Shown here: positions 1 to 7,191 of the stretch, piece by piece
Layout of the letters: every line of letters starts with the position of its first letter
Position numbering within the stretch: the first letter of the stretch is position 1
Origin: Bacillota bacterium
Lineage (GTDB): Bacteria; Bacillota; Clostridia; Lachnospirales; Lachnospiraceae
Assembly (NCBI GenBank): GCA_023402845.1
Contig: JAEYFP010000016.1
Span: 310,001-374,000 of the forward strand
Direction: 5' to 3'
Length of the DNA stretch: 64,000 bases
Notes under the pieces: model-generated
Databases searched by the model: none
Told to the model about the DNA's origin: nothing
Seen by the model: only the letters and a program-made list of their open reading frames with translations
Translations under genes and position numbers: made by a program

Positions 1-203
1 CCGATTCGCTTTGTCTGTATCATAATACTCCCTGATGTGGGTTTTATGAACTTTAAAATGAGCCTCATTAACGTGCTCTTCCCGCTGCCGTTTTCACCCA
101 CCACCGAAATATACTCGCCGGCGTCTATTTCCAAATCAATCCCTTCCAGCACATATGGCGGGGAATCTGTATAGGAAAAGAAAAGATTTTCTGCCTTGAT
201 CAT
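1..203 (-). CDS. Zinc/manganese-type ABC transporter ATP-binding protein, N-terminal part (runs off the window)
   Basis: Only the first 67 codons are visible; the gene continues beyond position 1. The translation begins MIKAENLFFSYTD and contains a clear Walker A loop, GENGSGKST, at residues 36-44, as in ABC ATPases. It lies divergently from a ZnuA-like zinc-binding lipoprotein with 126 bp between the starts, so I infer that it is the ZnuC-like ATPase of the same zinc uptake system and is controlled from the shared intergenic region. The Walker B, signature and H-loop motifs lie outside the window, so the substrate class rests on the neighbour alone. Confidence 0.8.
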   Translation of the reverse strand, partial: MIKAENLFFSYTDSPPYVLEGIDLEIDAGEYISVVGENGSGKSTLMRLILKFIKPTSGSIMIQTKRI

Positions 204-243
204 GAACGACACCCTTCCCTTCTGTAAAAGCATTACTTTTTAC

Positions 244-272
244 TTGACAAATAAATTTATACGAACTAACAT
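244..272 (+). promoter_or_regulatory. Sigma-A-type promoter of znuA
   Basis: TTGACA at 244-249 and TAACAT at 267-272 are separated by 17 bp. The -35 is perfect. The znuA start codon is 58 bp downstream of the -10. Confidence 0.65.
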
Positions 273-282
273 ATATTATAAA

Positions 283-304
283 TGCAAATGAGTTGCAATT
301 GCAA
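283..304. promoter_or_regulatory. Candidate Zur/Fur-family operator
   Basis: TGCAAATGAGTTGCA at 283-297 is an imperfect 7-1-7 inverted repeat (6 of 7 pairs), the architecture of Fur/Zur boxes. It overlaps the perfect palindrome TTGCAATTGCAA at 293-304. Both lie just after the znuA -10, where a bound repressor would block transcription. The link to zinc comes from the downstream gene, not from a match to a known consensus. Confidence 0.45.
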
Positions 305-329
305 GTAAATTTTTCAGGAGGTATTTGAT

Positions 330-1301
330 ATGATAAAAAACATAACCGCTGTATTATTCTGTCTGATTGCCGCAATGAGCCTTTCAGCCTGCGGCAGCAA
401 TCAGCAGGTGAAGGATTCGGCCGGTACACCGGAACAAACGAAAGTCAAGGTTTCCGTTACCTTCGATGCCATGAAAGAGTTTGTCGAGGCGGTCGGCAAG
501 GACAAGGTTGAAATTACAACCATGATACCCGCCGGTATGGAGGCACACGATTTTGAGCCCAAGGCACAGGATCTGATTAGCCTTAGTTCAGCTCAGGTCT
601 TTGTATATAACGGACTCGGGATGGAAGAATGGGTCGAGGAAGCCATCTCTGCCGCTGACAATGCAAACTTAATTACCGTGGAGGCAGCTAAAGGAGCTGA
701 TGTCATAGAAAGAGAAGAAGCCTCCGAAGAACACAGTGAGGATGAGGAACATAACGAAGAGGCGGAGCACGAAGACGAGCATCAACACGGAAAGTATGAT
801 CCCCATCTTTGGCTTGGTCTAAAGGGCGCACAAACTGAGACGAAGAATATCAAGGATGCCCTCGTCAAGGCAGATCCGTCCAATAAAGACTATTATGAAC
901 AAAACTGCAGCGATTACATTTCTCAGCTGGAAAGCCTCTATAACGAATATAACGGTAAATTTCAGTCTGTGGAAAAAAAGAGTTTTGTGACCGGGCATGC
1001 CGCTTTTGGGTATCTCTGCCGGGACTTCGGCCTGGTACAAAGCAGTGTGAGCGATATTTTTGCAGAAGGGGAGCCCACGGCACAGCAGCTGGGCAAGTTA
1101 GTTGAATATTGCAGGGAAAACGACGTAACAACCATTTTTGCCGAGGAAATGGTAAGTCCCGAAATATCTCAAACACTTGCCAACGAAGTCGGTGCAAAAG
1201 TGGAGGTCATTTATACGATAGAAAACGCCCAGGACGATCTGACCTATCTGGAGCGGATGGAAAGCAATCTTTCTAAAATCTATGACAGCTTGACCATGTA
1301 G
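330..1301 (+). CDS. znuA: Zinc ABC transporter substrate-binding lipoprotein (ZnuA/AdcA-like)
   Basis: A 323-residue cluster A-I metal-binding protein. A signal peptide with lipobox LSAC puts the lipidated cysteine at residue 21, so the protein should be anchored outside the membrane. Likely metal ligands are His73 (EAHDFEP), His159 (DPHLW), His223 (TGHAAFGY) and the acidic pair near 272 (FAEEMVSPE). Residues 129-155 form the His/Glu/Asp-rich loop typical of zinc-specific rather than manganese-specific members. AGGAGGT at 316-322 supports the start. It delivers zinc to a membrane permease; the ATPase gene is divergent, and no permease gene is visible here. Confidence 0.9.
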   Translation: MIKNITAVLFCLIAAMSLSACGSNQQVKDSAGTPEQTKVKVSVTFDAMKEFVEAVGKDKVEITTMIPAGMEAHDFEPKAQDLISLSSAQVFVYNGLGMEEWVEEAISAADNANLITVEAAKGADVIEREEASEEHSEDEEHNEEAEHEDEHQHGKYDPHLWLGLKGAQTETKNIKDALVKADPSNKDYYEQNCSDYISQLESLYNEYNGKFQSVEKKSFVTGHAAFGYLCRDFGLVQSSVSDIFAEGEPTAQQLGKLVEYCRENDVTTIFAEEMVSPEISQTLANEVGAKVEVIYTIENAQDDLTYLERMESNLSKIYDSLTM

Positions 1302-1325
1302 ACTTATTTTATATAATACTTTTAT

Positions 1326-1374
1326 AAAAAGATCCTAAAATTGGTGTGCCTGACACCAATTGAAGGGTCTTTTT
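1326..1374. terminator. Bidirectional terminator between znuA and the FliB-like gene
   Basis: AAAAAGATCCT pairs with AGGGTCTTTTT (one G-U pair) around an inner hairpin, ATTGGTGT/ACACCAAT. T-runs on one strand and A-runs on the other allow it to end both convergent transcripts. Confidence 0.75.
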
Positions 1375-1401
1375 ATCCGTTCCTGTCTGCTTTACAATCA
1401 G

Positions 1402-2565
1402 TTATGGGTTTCCCAAAAGCAGTGCCAGATAACCCCAATCCCAAACTTCCGTTTCAAAACTGTTTCGGAGGTATTCTTCTATATCTTCGTCATCATAGCC
1501 TGTCATACGGGACAAGATCACTATGGCCTCGCGCACATTCTCGTATGCGGCAGCCTTTTCCGGCTTCTCCCCGTTCTCCTTAACACTCAAAAGCCATATG
1601 GAATGCTGTATGGCTGCAAAGGTAAGCACAATCCACTGAAACGCCATAATACTCCCTTTAAAATCACGATCAGGATGAAGAAAGCCTCCATATATTTCAT
1701 GTTTTAAATATTTGACAAAGAACGCTTCCCACGGCTGCAGCACAATACGCTTGCTCTCTGCCAGATATTCCTCCGTCAGCCTGATGTCCTCCCCGGAAAT
1801 ACCTTCCGCTGCGGGAACCGTCCTGTCCAGAAATTCCCGATAAAGATTTTCCTTCCGGTAATTTTCAACCAAATCCAGAAATAGTTCATTCCGTTCCATA
1901 ACGGTATCCGTTTCCTGAAATTCCATCCCATCCACGGTTTGAGAGAGTTCTTTCAAATATGCCGGTCTATAGAACTGCTCCGGTATTGCCTGTCCCTTCC
2001 GACTCTCCGGCCTGCTCCCCGTATCCAATCCCTGCGGATTTTTTTCATATAAATCCAGAAGCAGGAAAAAACCTGCCATAAGCCCTTTTTCCAAAGAAAG
2101 CTCGGAGCTGTCAAGAAGCATGATTAGCATTTCTCTTACCTCCGATAAAAAGGAAAAAGAATCCGATGGAAAAGAAACCTGCTCTGCTTCTTTTATAAGG
2201 TCGACCACCTCGGGACAGCATGCCGCAAGAGAGTATTCTTTGCGGTCGGGAAATGCAAGCACCTGCCTGGGAAAGGAACCACAGGTTTCAGACAGCATGC
2301 CGTCTCCAAATTCCAACACCAGACTGCAAAGCTTTTTTTTCGTTAAGAACGGACATTTGCGGTCTTGATTCAAACTTATGACCGCTGTACCCTCTTTAAC
2401 AGTTATAGAGCCGCATAGATTGTTCCCGGCCTGTGTGCTCCCGGCTTGCTTCCAGCGCTCCTGCGTACCTTCATCAACAGCTATTTTCCACTCCTGACAG
2501 CAGGTAATGGGACATTGATCCGCCGTACAATGAAAGCTTTCATAAATACTTGATTTCTTATCCAC
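1402..2565 (-). CDS. FliB-like (flagellin lysine-N-methylase family) cysteine-motif protein
   Basis: A 387-residue protein whose N-terminus carries the family signature FHC-x5-CPITCCQEWKI-x-D, followed by a second cysteine group (CPFL...CSLV...ETCGSFPRQ, about residues 65-95). This arrangement is known from proteins annotated as flagellin lysine-N-methylase (FliB/YkgJ-like cysteine cluster), which probably bind a metal. It starts with GTG, whose G is the last base of the upstream yqeY stop codon, so translation is coupled to yqeY. No flagellar gene occurs in the window, so methylation of flagellin is unproven and the true substrate is open. Confidence 0.65.
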   Translation of the reverse strand: MDKKSSIYESFHCTADQCPITCCQEWKIAVDEGTQERWKQAGSTQAGNNLCGSITVKEGTAVISLNQDRKCPFLTKKKLCSLVLEFGDGMLSETCGSFPRQVLAFPDRKEYSLAACCPEVVDLIKEAEQVSFPSDSFSFLSEVREMLIMLLDSSELSLEKGLMAGFFLLLDLYEKNPQGLDTGSRPESRKGQAIPEQFYRPAYLKELSQTVDGMEFQETDTVMERNELFLDLVENYRKENLYREFLDRTVPAAEGISGEDIRLTEEYLAESKRIVLQPWEAFFVKYLKHEIYGGFLHPDRDFKGSIMAFQWIVLTFAAIQHSIWLLSVKENGEKPEKAAAYENVREAIVILSRMTGYDDEDIEEYLRNSFETEVWDWGYLALLLGNP

Positions 2566-3011
2566 TAAGCCAGCAGTTCTCCTACAATCTTATTCACAAG
2601 GGCGCCGTCCGCCTTTCCCTTTACTTTTGGCATCAGTTCCTTCATGACCTTTCCCTTATCCTTACCGGTCGGTGCTTCAATTCCAAGAGTTTTCATCACC
2701 TCTTCAATCGTCTTTCTGATTTCTGCCTCGCTCATCTCCTCCGGCGCAAATTCCTGATAAACGGCAATCCTTGCCTTACATTCTTCAATGATATCCGTTC
2801 TGTCTGCGGGTGCAAATTCCATTGTTTCCTTCGTCTGCTTGATCTCCTTCTTGACCACTTCAAACTCTTCCGCTTCCGTCAAATCCTCTCTTTTATCAAT
2901 CGCCTTATTTTTTAAGACAGAAAGCAGCATAGAAAGAGCATCCTTTCTAACTTTATCTCTGTTTTTCATTGCAGTGACCATTTCTCCGCGAACCGTATCA
3001 ATCATTGACAT
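2565..3011 (-). CDS. yqeY: GatB/YqeY domain-containing protein
   Basis: A 148-residue protein of the YqeY family, related to the C-terminal tRNA-binding tail of the amidotransferase subunit GatB. Its exact role is unknown; it may bind tRNA. Diagnostic stretches are the basic N-terminus followed by MLLSVLKNKAIDKRE, and the C-terminal GKDKGKVMKELMPKVKGKADG, about the last 40 residues. The start at 3011 follows AAAGGTGG; an upstream in-frame ATG at 3059 lacks a binding site. It is the first gene of a two-gene unit with the FliB-like gene, and TATAAT at 3049-3054 (minus strand) is a likely -10. Confidence 0.88.
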   Translation of the reverse strand: MSMIDTVRGEMVTAMKNRDKVRKDALSMLLSVLKNKAIDKREDLTEAEEFEVVKKEIKQTKETMEFAPADRTDIIEECKARIAVYQEFAPEEMSEAEIRKTIEEVMKTLGIEAPTGKDKGKVMKELMPKVKGKADGALVNKIVGELLA

Positions 3012-3124
3012 GTTTACTTCCACCTTTCTTTTTACAGCTTTTTTCCTATTATAACCCAATTAAATTTGATTGTGTAGCATCGGTTAATAATTATTTCTTA
3101 TTTTATTTTCACTTTCAGCTTTCT

Positions 3125-3646
3125 TTAAAAGCTTTTCCGAAGCTCCCCTACCGCTTTTTCAGTCAGCATACGCAGGTCATTTTCCGTCAGGCGGTAGGCT
3201 TCGACGGCTTTCGGGGCTGCTTTGATGTTCTCAGGCAGCAGATCGGAAATGTAAAGGTCGACAAAGGCCCTTGGTTCCTTTCCTGTCAGTTTGATAAGGT
3301 GAGCCTTAAGCTGCGGATTAGGGTTCAGCGAACCGCCGCTGATAGTGGCAAATCCGTAATCGCACGGGTGTGAGCTCAAATATTTCATGTAACCCCGCAA
3401 AGGAAACGCAGGCTGTCCCATCCATACGGGAGCAACAAAAATCAAGGCGTCATACTGTGCCAATGTCTTCGGAGCCGGCGAGACCTCCGGTGTTCTGTTC
3501 AGCATAAGATCCAAAGCAATTTTACCGCAGCCGCGTTTTCGTGGCTCGGTTATTCTGATGTGCTCTGCCTGCAACTCCCTCGCAATACTGGCTGCCAAAG
3601 CGTCATTGTTTCCGGTTAAAGAGTAGGATACTACTGCAATACGCAT
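3125..3646 (-). CDS. Flavodoxin-family protein
   Basis: A 173-residue flavodoxin-fold protein. The N-terminal SYSLTGNNDALA (residues 8-19) is the FMN-phosphate loop. A second flavin-contact loop is likely around APVWMGQPAFPLRGY, and ATISGG follows the next strand, as in menaquinone-dependent oxidoreductase/flavodoxin-like proteins. The start at 3646 has AAAGGAG eight bases upstream; an in-frame ATG at 3664 lies in front of that site. It follows the TetR gene by 24 bp on the same strand, so both are probably transcribed from the palindromic promoter region at 4281-4320. The electron donor and target are unknown. Confidence 0.8.
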   Translation of the reverse strand: MRIAVVSYSLTGNNDALAASIARELQAEHIRITEPRKRGCGKIALDLMLNRTPEVSPAPKTLAQYDALIFVAPVWMGQPAFPLRGYMKYLSSHPCDYGFATISGGSLNPNPQLKAHLIKLTGKEPRAFVDLYISDLLPENIKAAPKAVEAYRLTENDLRMLTEKAVGELRKSF

Positions 3647-3670
3647 AAATACTTCTCCTTTCATATTTGT

Positions 3671-4264
3671 TCAATTTTTCTTATCCGAAACGTTCTGCAT
3701 CAAACCTGCCATTGTAAATTCTGCCAGATAATCCAGCACCTTCGGGAAAAATTGCAGACCGATTTCATCCTTATGCAGCTCCACGTTGACCAATGAAGAA
3801 AAAATAGCCATAATCATTTCTGCATTGATATCGGAACGCATCTTTCCCTTAAGCTGCCAGTCCCTGACAATTTCAATGAAGCTGTCATAAAGAAAATCCA
3901 CATGTTCCAAACCATTCGCTTCCCTGAAGCTCTGTTCAAGTTTTTGAAAGATATCCCGATTGTACCACTCTCTTAAAATTGGATTTTCCTCCATTCCGTG
4001 CTGATTTTTCATGATCATCTCCTGCATGACTCCCATTGGTTCGCCATCCGGATCCAGAGAATTCAAAATCTTCTGTTTCAGTTTTGCATTTTCCTCATTG
4101 TAAATTTCCATGAACAGCGCATCCTTGGAATCATAATAATTATAAAATGTTCCTGCTGCCATTCCCGCGCGTTTCATAATTTCCGAAACACCCGTGTCTT
4201 TAAATCCCTTCTCCTCAAATAATTCTTTAGCGCAACTGTAAATAATTGTTTTCTTTTCGTTCAA
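3671..4264 (-). CDS. TetR/AcrR-family transcriptional regulator
   Basis: A 197-residue regulator. The N-terminal helix-turn-helix is canonical: KELFEEKGFKDTGVSEIMKRAGMAAGTFYNYYDSKDALF, residues 14-52. The C-terminal ligand domain is not assignable to a known effector. A near-ideal palindrome lies immediately upstream at 4281-4320, which suggests autorepression. The downstream partner is a flavodoxin, so an oxidative or quinone-type signal is possible, but this is inference. Confidence 0.9.
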   Translation of the reverse strand: MNEKKTIIYSCAKELFEEKGFKDTGVSEIMKRAGMAAGTFYNYYDSKDALFMEIYNEENAKLKQKILNSLDPDGEPMGVMQEMIMKNQHGMEENPILREWYNRDIFQKLEQSFREANGLEHVDFLYDSFIEIVRDWQLKGKMRSDINAEMIMAIFSSLVNVELHKDEIGLQFFPKVLDYLAEFTMAGLMQNVSDKKN

Positions 4265-4280
4265 TTTATTGTCTCCTGTT

Positions 4281-4320
4281 TATAATATGAATGAACAAAT
4301 TTTTATTCATTCATATTATA
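4281..4320. promoter_or_regulatory. Palindromic operator, probably of the TetR regulator
   Basis: Perfect 15-bp arms TATAATATGAATGAA (4281-4295) and TTCATTCATATTATA (4306-4320) flank a 10-bp spacer. The left arm is 17 bp upstream of the tetR start. Each arm also holds a tandem ATGAATGAA half-site. The length and placement fit an autoregulatory TetR operator overlapping the promoter. Confidence 0.7.
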
Positions 4321-4363
4321 TAAAATCTCTTCTTTTTTGTCAAGAATTGTTACTCTCCCTTAT

Positions 4364-4392
4364 TTGACAATACTTTAACAACATGATAGTAT
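4364..4392 (+). promoter_or_regulatory. Promoter of the glycine riboswitch transcript
   Basis: TTGACA at 4364-4369 and TAGTAT at 4387-4392 with a 17-bp spacer. Transcription should begin near 4399, just ahead of the first aptamer. Confidence 0.7.
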
Positions 4393-4408
4393 GAAACAAC
4401 AAGTGAAT

Positions 4409-4590
4409 ACCGACAAGTGAAGTTTGTAGGAAAATGGCTGATGCCTGCCGAAGGAGTGACACTCTCAGGTACCCGGATTGCCGGGTGAGGACTATAAATG
4501 GATGTAACTCTGGAGAATCTCATTAATTGAGTGCCGAAGGTGTAAGACCCCCATGCGCGGGTTAATCTCTCAGGCAAAAAGACAGAGACC
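4409..4590 (+). ncRNA. Glycine riboswitch (tandem aptamers)
   Basis: Two copies of the conserved core are visible. The first aptamer has GCCGAAGGAG near 4447 and CTCTCAGGTACCCGG near 4462. The second has CTCTGGAGAA near 4508, GCCGAAGGTG near 4533 and ATCTCTCAGGCAAAAAGACAGAG ending at 4587. CTCTG (4508-4512) can pair with CAGAG (4583-4587) as P1 of aptamer 2. A terminator follows at 4631-4662 and a sodium:alanine/glycine symporter gene is downstream, a familiar context for this riboswitch class. Whether glycine turns the gene on or off cannot be read with certainty. Confidence 0.92.
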
Positions 4591-4630
4591 CTTTATGCAG
4601 GAATCATTGGGCCTTCTTGCGCTTATTCGG

Positions 4631-4662
4631 AGTCAAACTAAAACTATTAGTTTGACTTTTTT
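4631..4662 (+). terminator. Riboswitch expression-platform terminator
   Basis: AGTCAAACTAA (4631-4641) pairs perfectly with TTAGTTTGACT (4647-4657) around a 5-nt loop and runs into six T residues. It lies about 120 bp before the symporter start, so it is the likely switch point of the glycine riboswitch. Confidence 0.85.
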
Positions 4663-4781
4663 GTTTCACAAGAAAAGCCTAAGAATTTCTAATCAATTTC
4701 ATTTGTCAAAAAAGATTGCGATGCTGCAACGGTGACTGCCGGATGCGGCATTCACACGGACTTTTAGGAGGAGATAGGTTT

Positions 4782-6173
4782 ATGGAGTGGTTTTCTGGTT
4801 TAGTAGGCAGCATCAATTCAGTATTATGGAATGTTTTTTTGATTATTCTGCTTTGCGGTGTCGGCATTTATTTTACGATTCTTACAAAGGGAATACAGTT
4901 TCGCAAGTTTAAACAGAGCTTTCAGTCAACGTTTGGGTCCATCACCTTAAGCGGAAAGAAAGCCAGCGAAACAGAGGGAATGACTTCGTTCCAGTCTTTG
5001 ATTACCTCTGTTTCTGCTCAGATCGGTACGGGAAATCTGGCAGGTGTTGCAACGGCAATGATTTCCGGCGGACCCGGCGCCGTATTCTGGATGTGGGTCA
5101 GCGCAATTTTAGGGATGGCAACAATTTATGCGGAGGCTACCCTTGCACAGCGTTATAAAACAACGGTAAACGGTGAGCTGGTCGGCGGACCCTCCTATTA
5201 TATCCGTGCCGCAATCAAAGGGCCGGCCGGCAGAATCATTGCCGCGGTTTTTTCTGCATTGATTATTGTTGCACTTGGTTTTATGGGTAATATGGTACAA
5301 GCCAACTCCGTAGGCGGTGCTATGGAAGCGGCCTTCGGTGTTCCTTCCGAAATTGTCGGAGCTGTCCTTGCCATTGTATCTTTATTAGTATTCCTCGGGG
5401 GTGTAAAGCGGATTGTTGCTGTTGCGGAAAAGGTCGTTCCTTTTATGGCTGTTTTCTTTACAGTTGCATCTCTGATTGTGATGATTGTAAATTTCCGCAA
5501 CATTATTCCTGCTATCTATGATATTTTTGTAGGAGCCTTCAAACCGCAAGCAGTTTTAGGCGGTATTCTGGGCGTCAATGTACAGAAAGCAATCCGCTTT
5601 GGCATTGCACGCGGACTGTTCACACATGAGGCCGGCATGGGCTCCACGCCGCACGCACACGCTCTGGCGCGTGTAAAAAATCCCTGCGAACAAGGGCTTG
5701 TTGCTATGATGGGCGTCTTTATCGACACGATTGTCCTTCTGCCGCTGACTGTTTTCGCCATTTTGACCTCAGGCGTGCTCGGCTCCACCGATGAAACGGG
5801 TGCGTTCGTTACCGGAATTGAACTGACACAGTCCGCCTTTGCACAGGTATTCGGCCATTTCGGATATGTCATCATTGCGATCTGTGTATTCTTCTTCGCT
5901 TTTGCAACAATTATGGGATGGTATTTCTTTGGCCTTTCCAATGTAAAATATCTCTTTGGAAAAAAAGCTGTTTCCGCTTATGCCGTACTCGTTTCCATTT
6001 TTGTCGGAGTCGGTTGTGCGCTCAAGGTTGACCTTGTATGGAGCCTCGCGGATCTCTTTAACGGATTAATGGTAATTCCCAATATTCTGGCTCTGCTTCT
6101 GCTCGGCGGTGTCGTTACAAAGCTCACCCGGGATTGGGAAGCCGGAAAACCGTACAATCCCGATCAGGAATAG
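4782..6173 (+). CDS. Alanine/glycine:cation symporter (AGCS family)
   Basis: A 463-residue multi-helix sodium (or proton) symporter importing alanine or glycine. Family signatures include TSVSAQIGTGNLAGVATA (helix 2 region), GGPGAVFWMW, and GIARGLFTHEAGMGSTPHAHA in the second half. The start at 4782 is preceded by AGGAGGAGAT; an upstream in-frame ATG at 4716 has no binding site and sits just after the terminator. Control by the upstream glycine riboswitch makes glycine the likely physiological substrate, here inferred from context. Confidence 0.93.
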   Translation: MEWFSGLVGSINSVLWNVFLIILLCGVGIYFTILTKGIQFRKFKQSFQSTFGSITLSGKKASETEGMTSFQSLITSVSAQIGTGNLAGVATAMISGGPGAVFWMWVSAILGMATIYAEATLAQRYKTTVNGELVGGPSYYIRAAIKGPAGRIIAAVFSALIIVALGFMGNMVQANSVGGAMEAAFGVPSEIVGAVLAIVSLLVFLGGVKRIVAVAEKVVPFMAVFFTVASLIVMIVNFRNIIPAIYDIFVGAFKPQAVLGGILGVNVQKAIRFGIARGLFTHEAGMGSTPHAHALARVKNPCEQGLVAMMGVFIDTIVLLPLTVFAILTSGVLGSTDETGAFVTGIELTQSAFAQVFGHFGYVIIAICVFFFAFATIMGWYFFGLSNVKYLFGKKAVSAYAVLVSIFVGVGCALKVDLVWSLADLFNGLMVIPNILALLLLGGVVTKLTRDWEAGKPYNPDQE

Positions 6174-6249
6174 CCTCTCTTTTTCGTGCATCGATTGAGA
6201 GGACGAAAGCTTCAAAAACCGGTATGCTTTGATTAAGGAGCTGATAAAA

Positions 6250-7101
6250 ATGGAATGGATCACGAGACTGAATGCTACAATCGGATATATCGAAGAACAT
6301 CTGACGGAGGAAATTGACTATCGGCAGCTTGGCAGATTGGCCTGCTGCTCCTCCTATCATTACCAGCGCATGTTCGGATATATGGCGGGAATGCCTCTTT
6401 CCGAATATATCCGCCGCCGCAGGATGAGCCGTGCCGCCGTAGATTTGCAGAACGGAAATGCAAGAATTATCGATATTGCAGCCAAATACGGCTATGATTC
6501 ACCCACCGCTTTTAACCGCGCGTTTCAAGGCGTGCATGGATTTGCGCCCTCACAGGCGAAAGAGCCGGGAATGGTTTTAAAATCTTTTCCTCCTATCAGC
6601 TTCCAAATAACAATCAAAGGAGCTGTACAGATGGATTACCGAATTGAAACGAAGGAAGCCTTCCGCATCGTGGGCATCAGCGCCCCGCTGGAAGCAGATA
6701 TTGAGAAAAATTTTGAAGCAGTGCCCGCACTTTGGGGCAGAGCAGCACAGGATGGCACGATTCCCAAGCTGTGTGAAAAGATGAACGGAAGCCCAATGGG
6801 TGTGCTCGGTGTCAGCATGTGCAATGATCTTGCAACTATCCAGCGATATTATATTGCTGTCGCAAGCACCGCTCCGGCGGACGGATTTGAGGAATACATT
6901 GTTCCTTCCTTCACCTGGGCTATTTTCAGCGGACAGGGAAGCGGTTTGTCTATTCAGGAGCTGGAAAGGCGCATTATCACGGAATGGCTGCCGACTTCCG
7001 GCTACGAATATGCGAACGGACCGGACATCGAAGTGTATCTCGATCCGAATCCTGAAAACACGACGTATGAAGTGTGGATTCCGGTAACGAAAGCAAATTA
7101 A
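6250..7101 (+). CDS. AraC-family regulator with GyrI-like effector-binding domain
   Basis: A 283-residue protein. Residues 1-105 hold two helix-turn-helix units of the AraC type, at the N-terminus rather than the usual C-terminus: LGRLACCSSYHYQRMF and IIDIAAKYGYDSPTAFNRAF. From about residue 125 (MDYRIETKEAFRIVGIS) a GyrI/BmrR-type ligand-binding domain follows, ending in TTYEVWIPV. Such fusions usually sense small, often cationic, molecules. The start at 6250 follows AAGGAG. It lies 76 bp after the symporter on the same strand. No target is evident. Confidence 0.88.
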   Translation: MEWITRLNATIGYIEEHLTEEIDYRQLGRLACCSSYHYQRMFGYMAGMPLSEYIRRRRMSRAAVDLQNGNARIIDIAAKYGYDSPTAFNRAFQGVHGFAPSQAKEPGMVLKSFPPISFQITIKGAVQMDYRIETKEAFRIVGISAPLEADIEKNFEAVPALWGRAAQDGTIPKLCEKMNGSPMGVLGVSMCNDLATIQRYYIAVASTAPADGFEEYIVPSFTWAIFSGQGSGLSIQELERRIITEWLPTSGYEYANGPDIEVYLDPNPENTTYEVWIPVTKAN

Positions 7102-7130
7102 CCTGTTTAAATCAATCAGTACTGAAAATT

Positions 7131-7182
7131 AAAAAACTGTTCAAGTCCGGTCATTTGTTTACCGCCGCTTGAACAGTTTTTT
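7131..7182. terminator. Bidirectional terminator between the AraC gene and the GH13 gene
   Basis: AAAAAACTGTTCAAG (7131-7145) pairs with CTTGAACAGTTTTTT ending near 7182. An inner CGGT/ACCG pair can extend the stem. It serves both convergent genes. Confidence 0.85.
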
Positions 7183-7191
7183 AGTTTGTAT

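Noticed and set aside
4716..4781. N-terminal extension of the AGCS symporter from an upstream ATG
   Set aside because: No ribosome binding site, and it would place 22 polar residues before the first helix. AGGAGGAGAT precedes the ATG at 4782.
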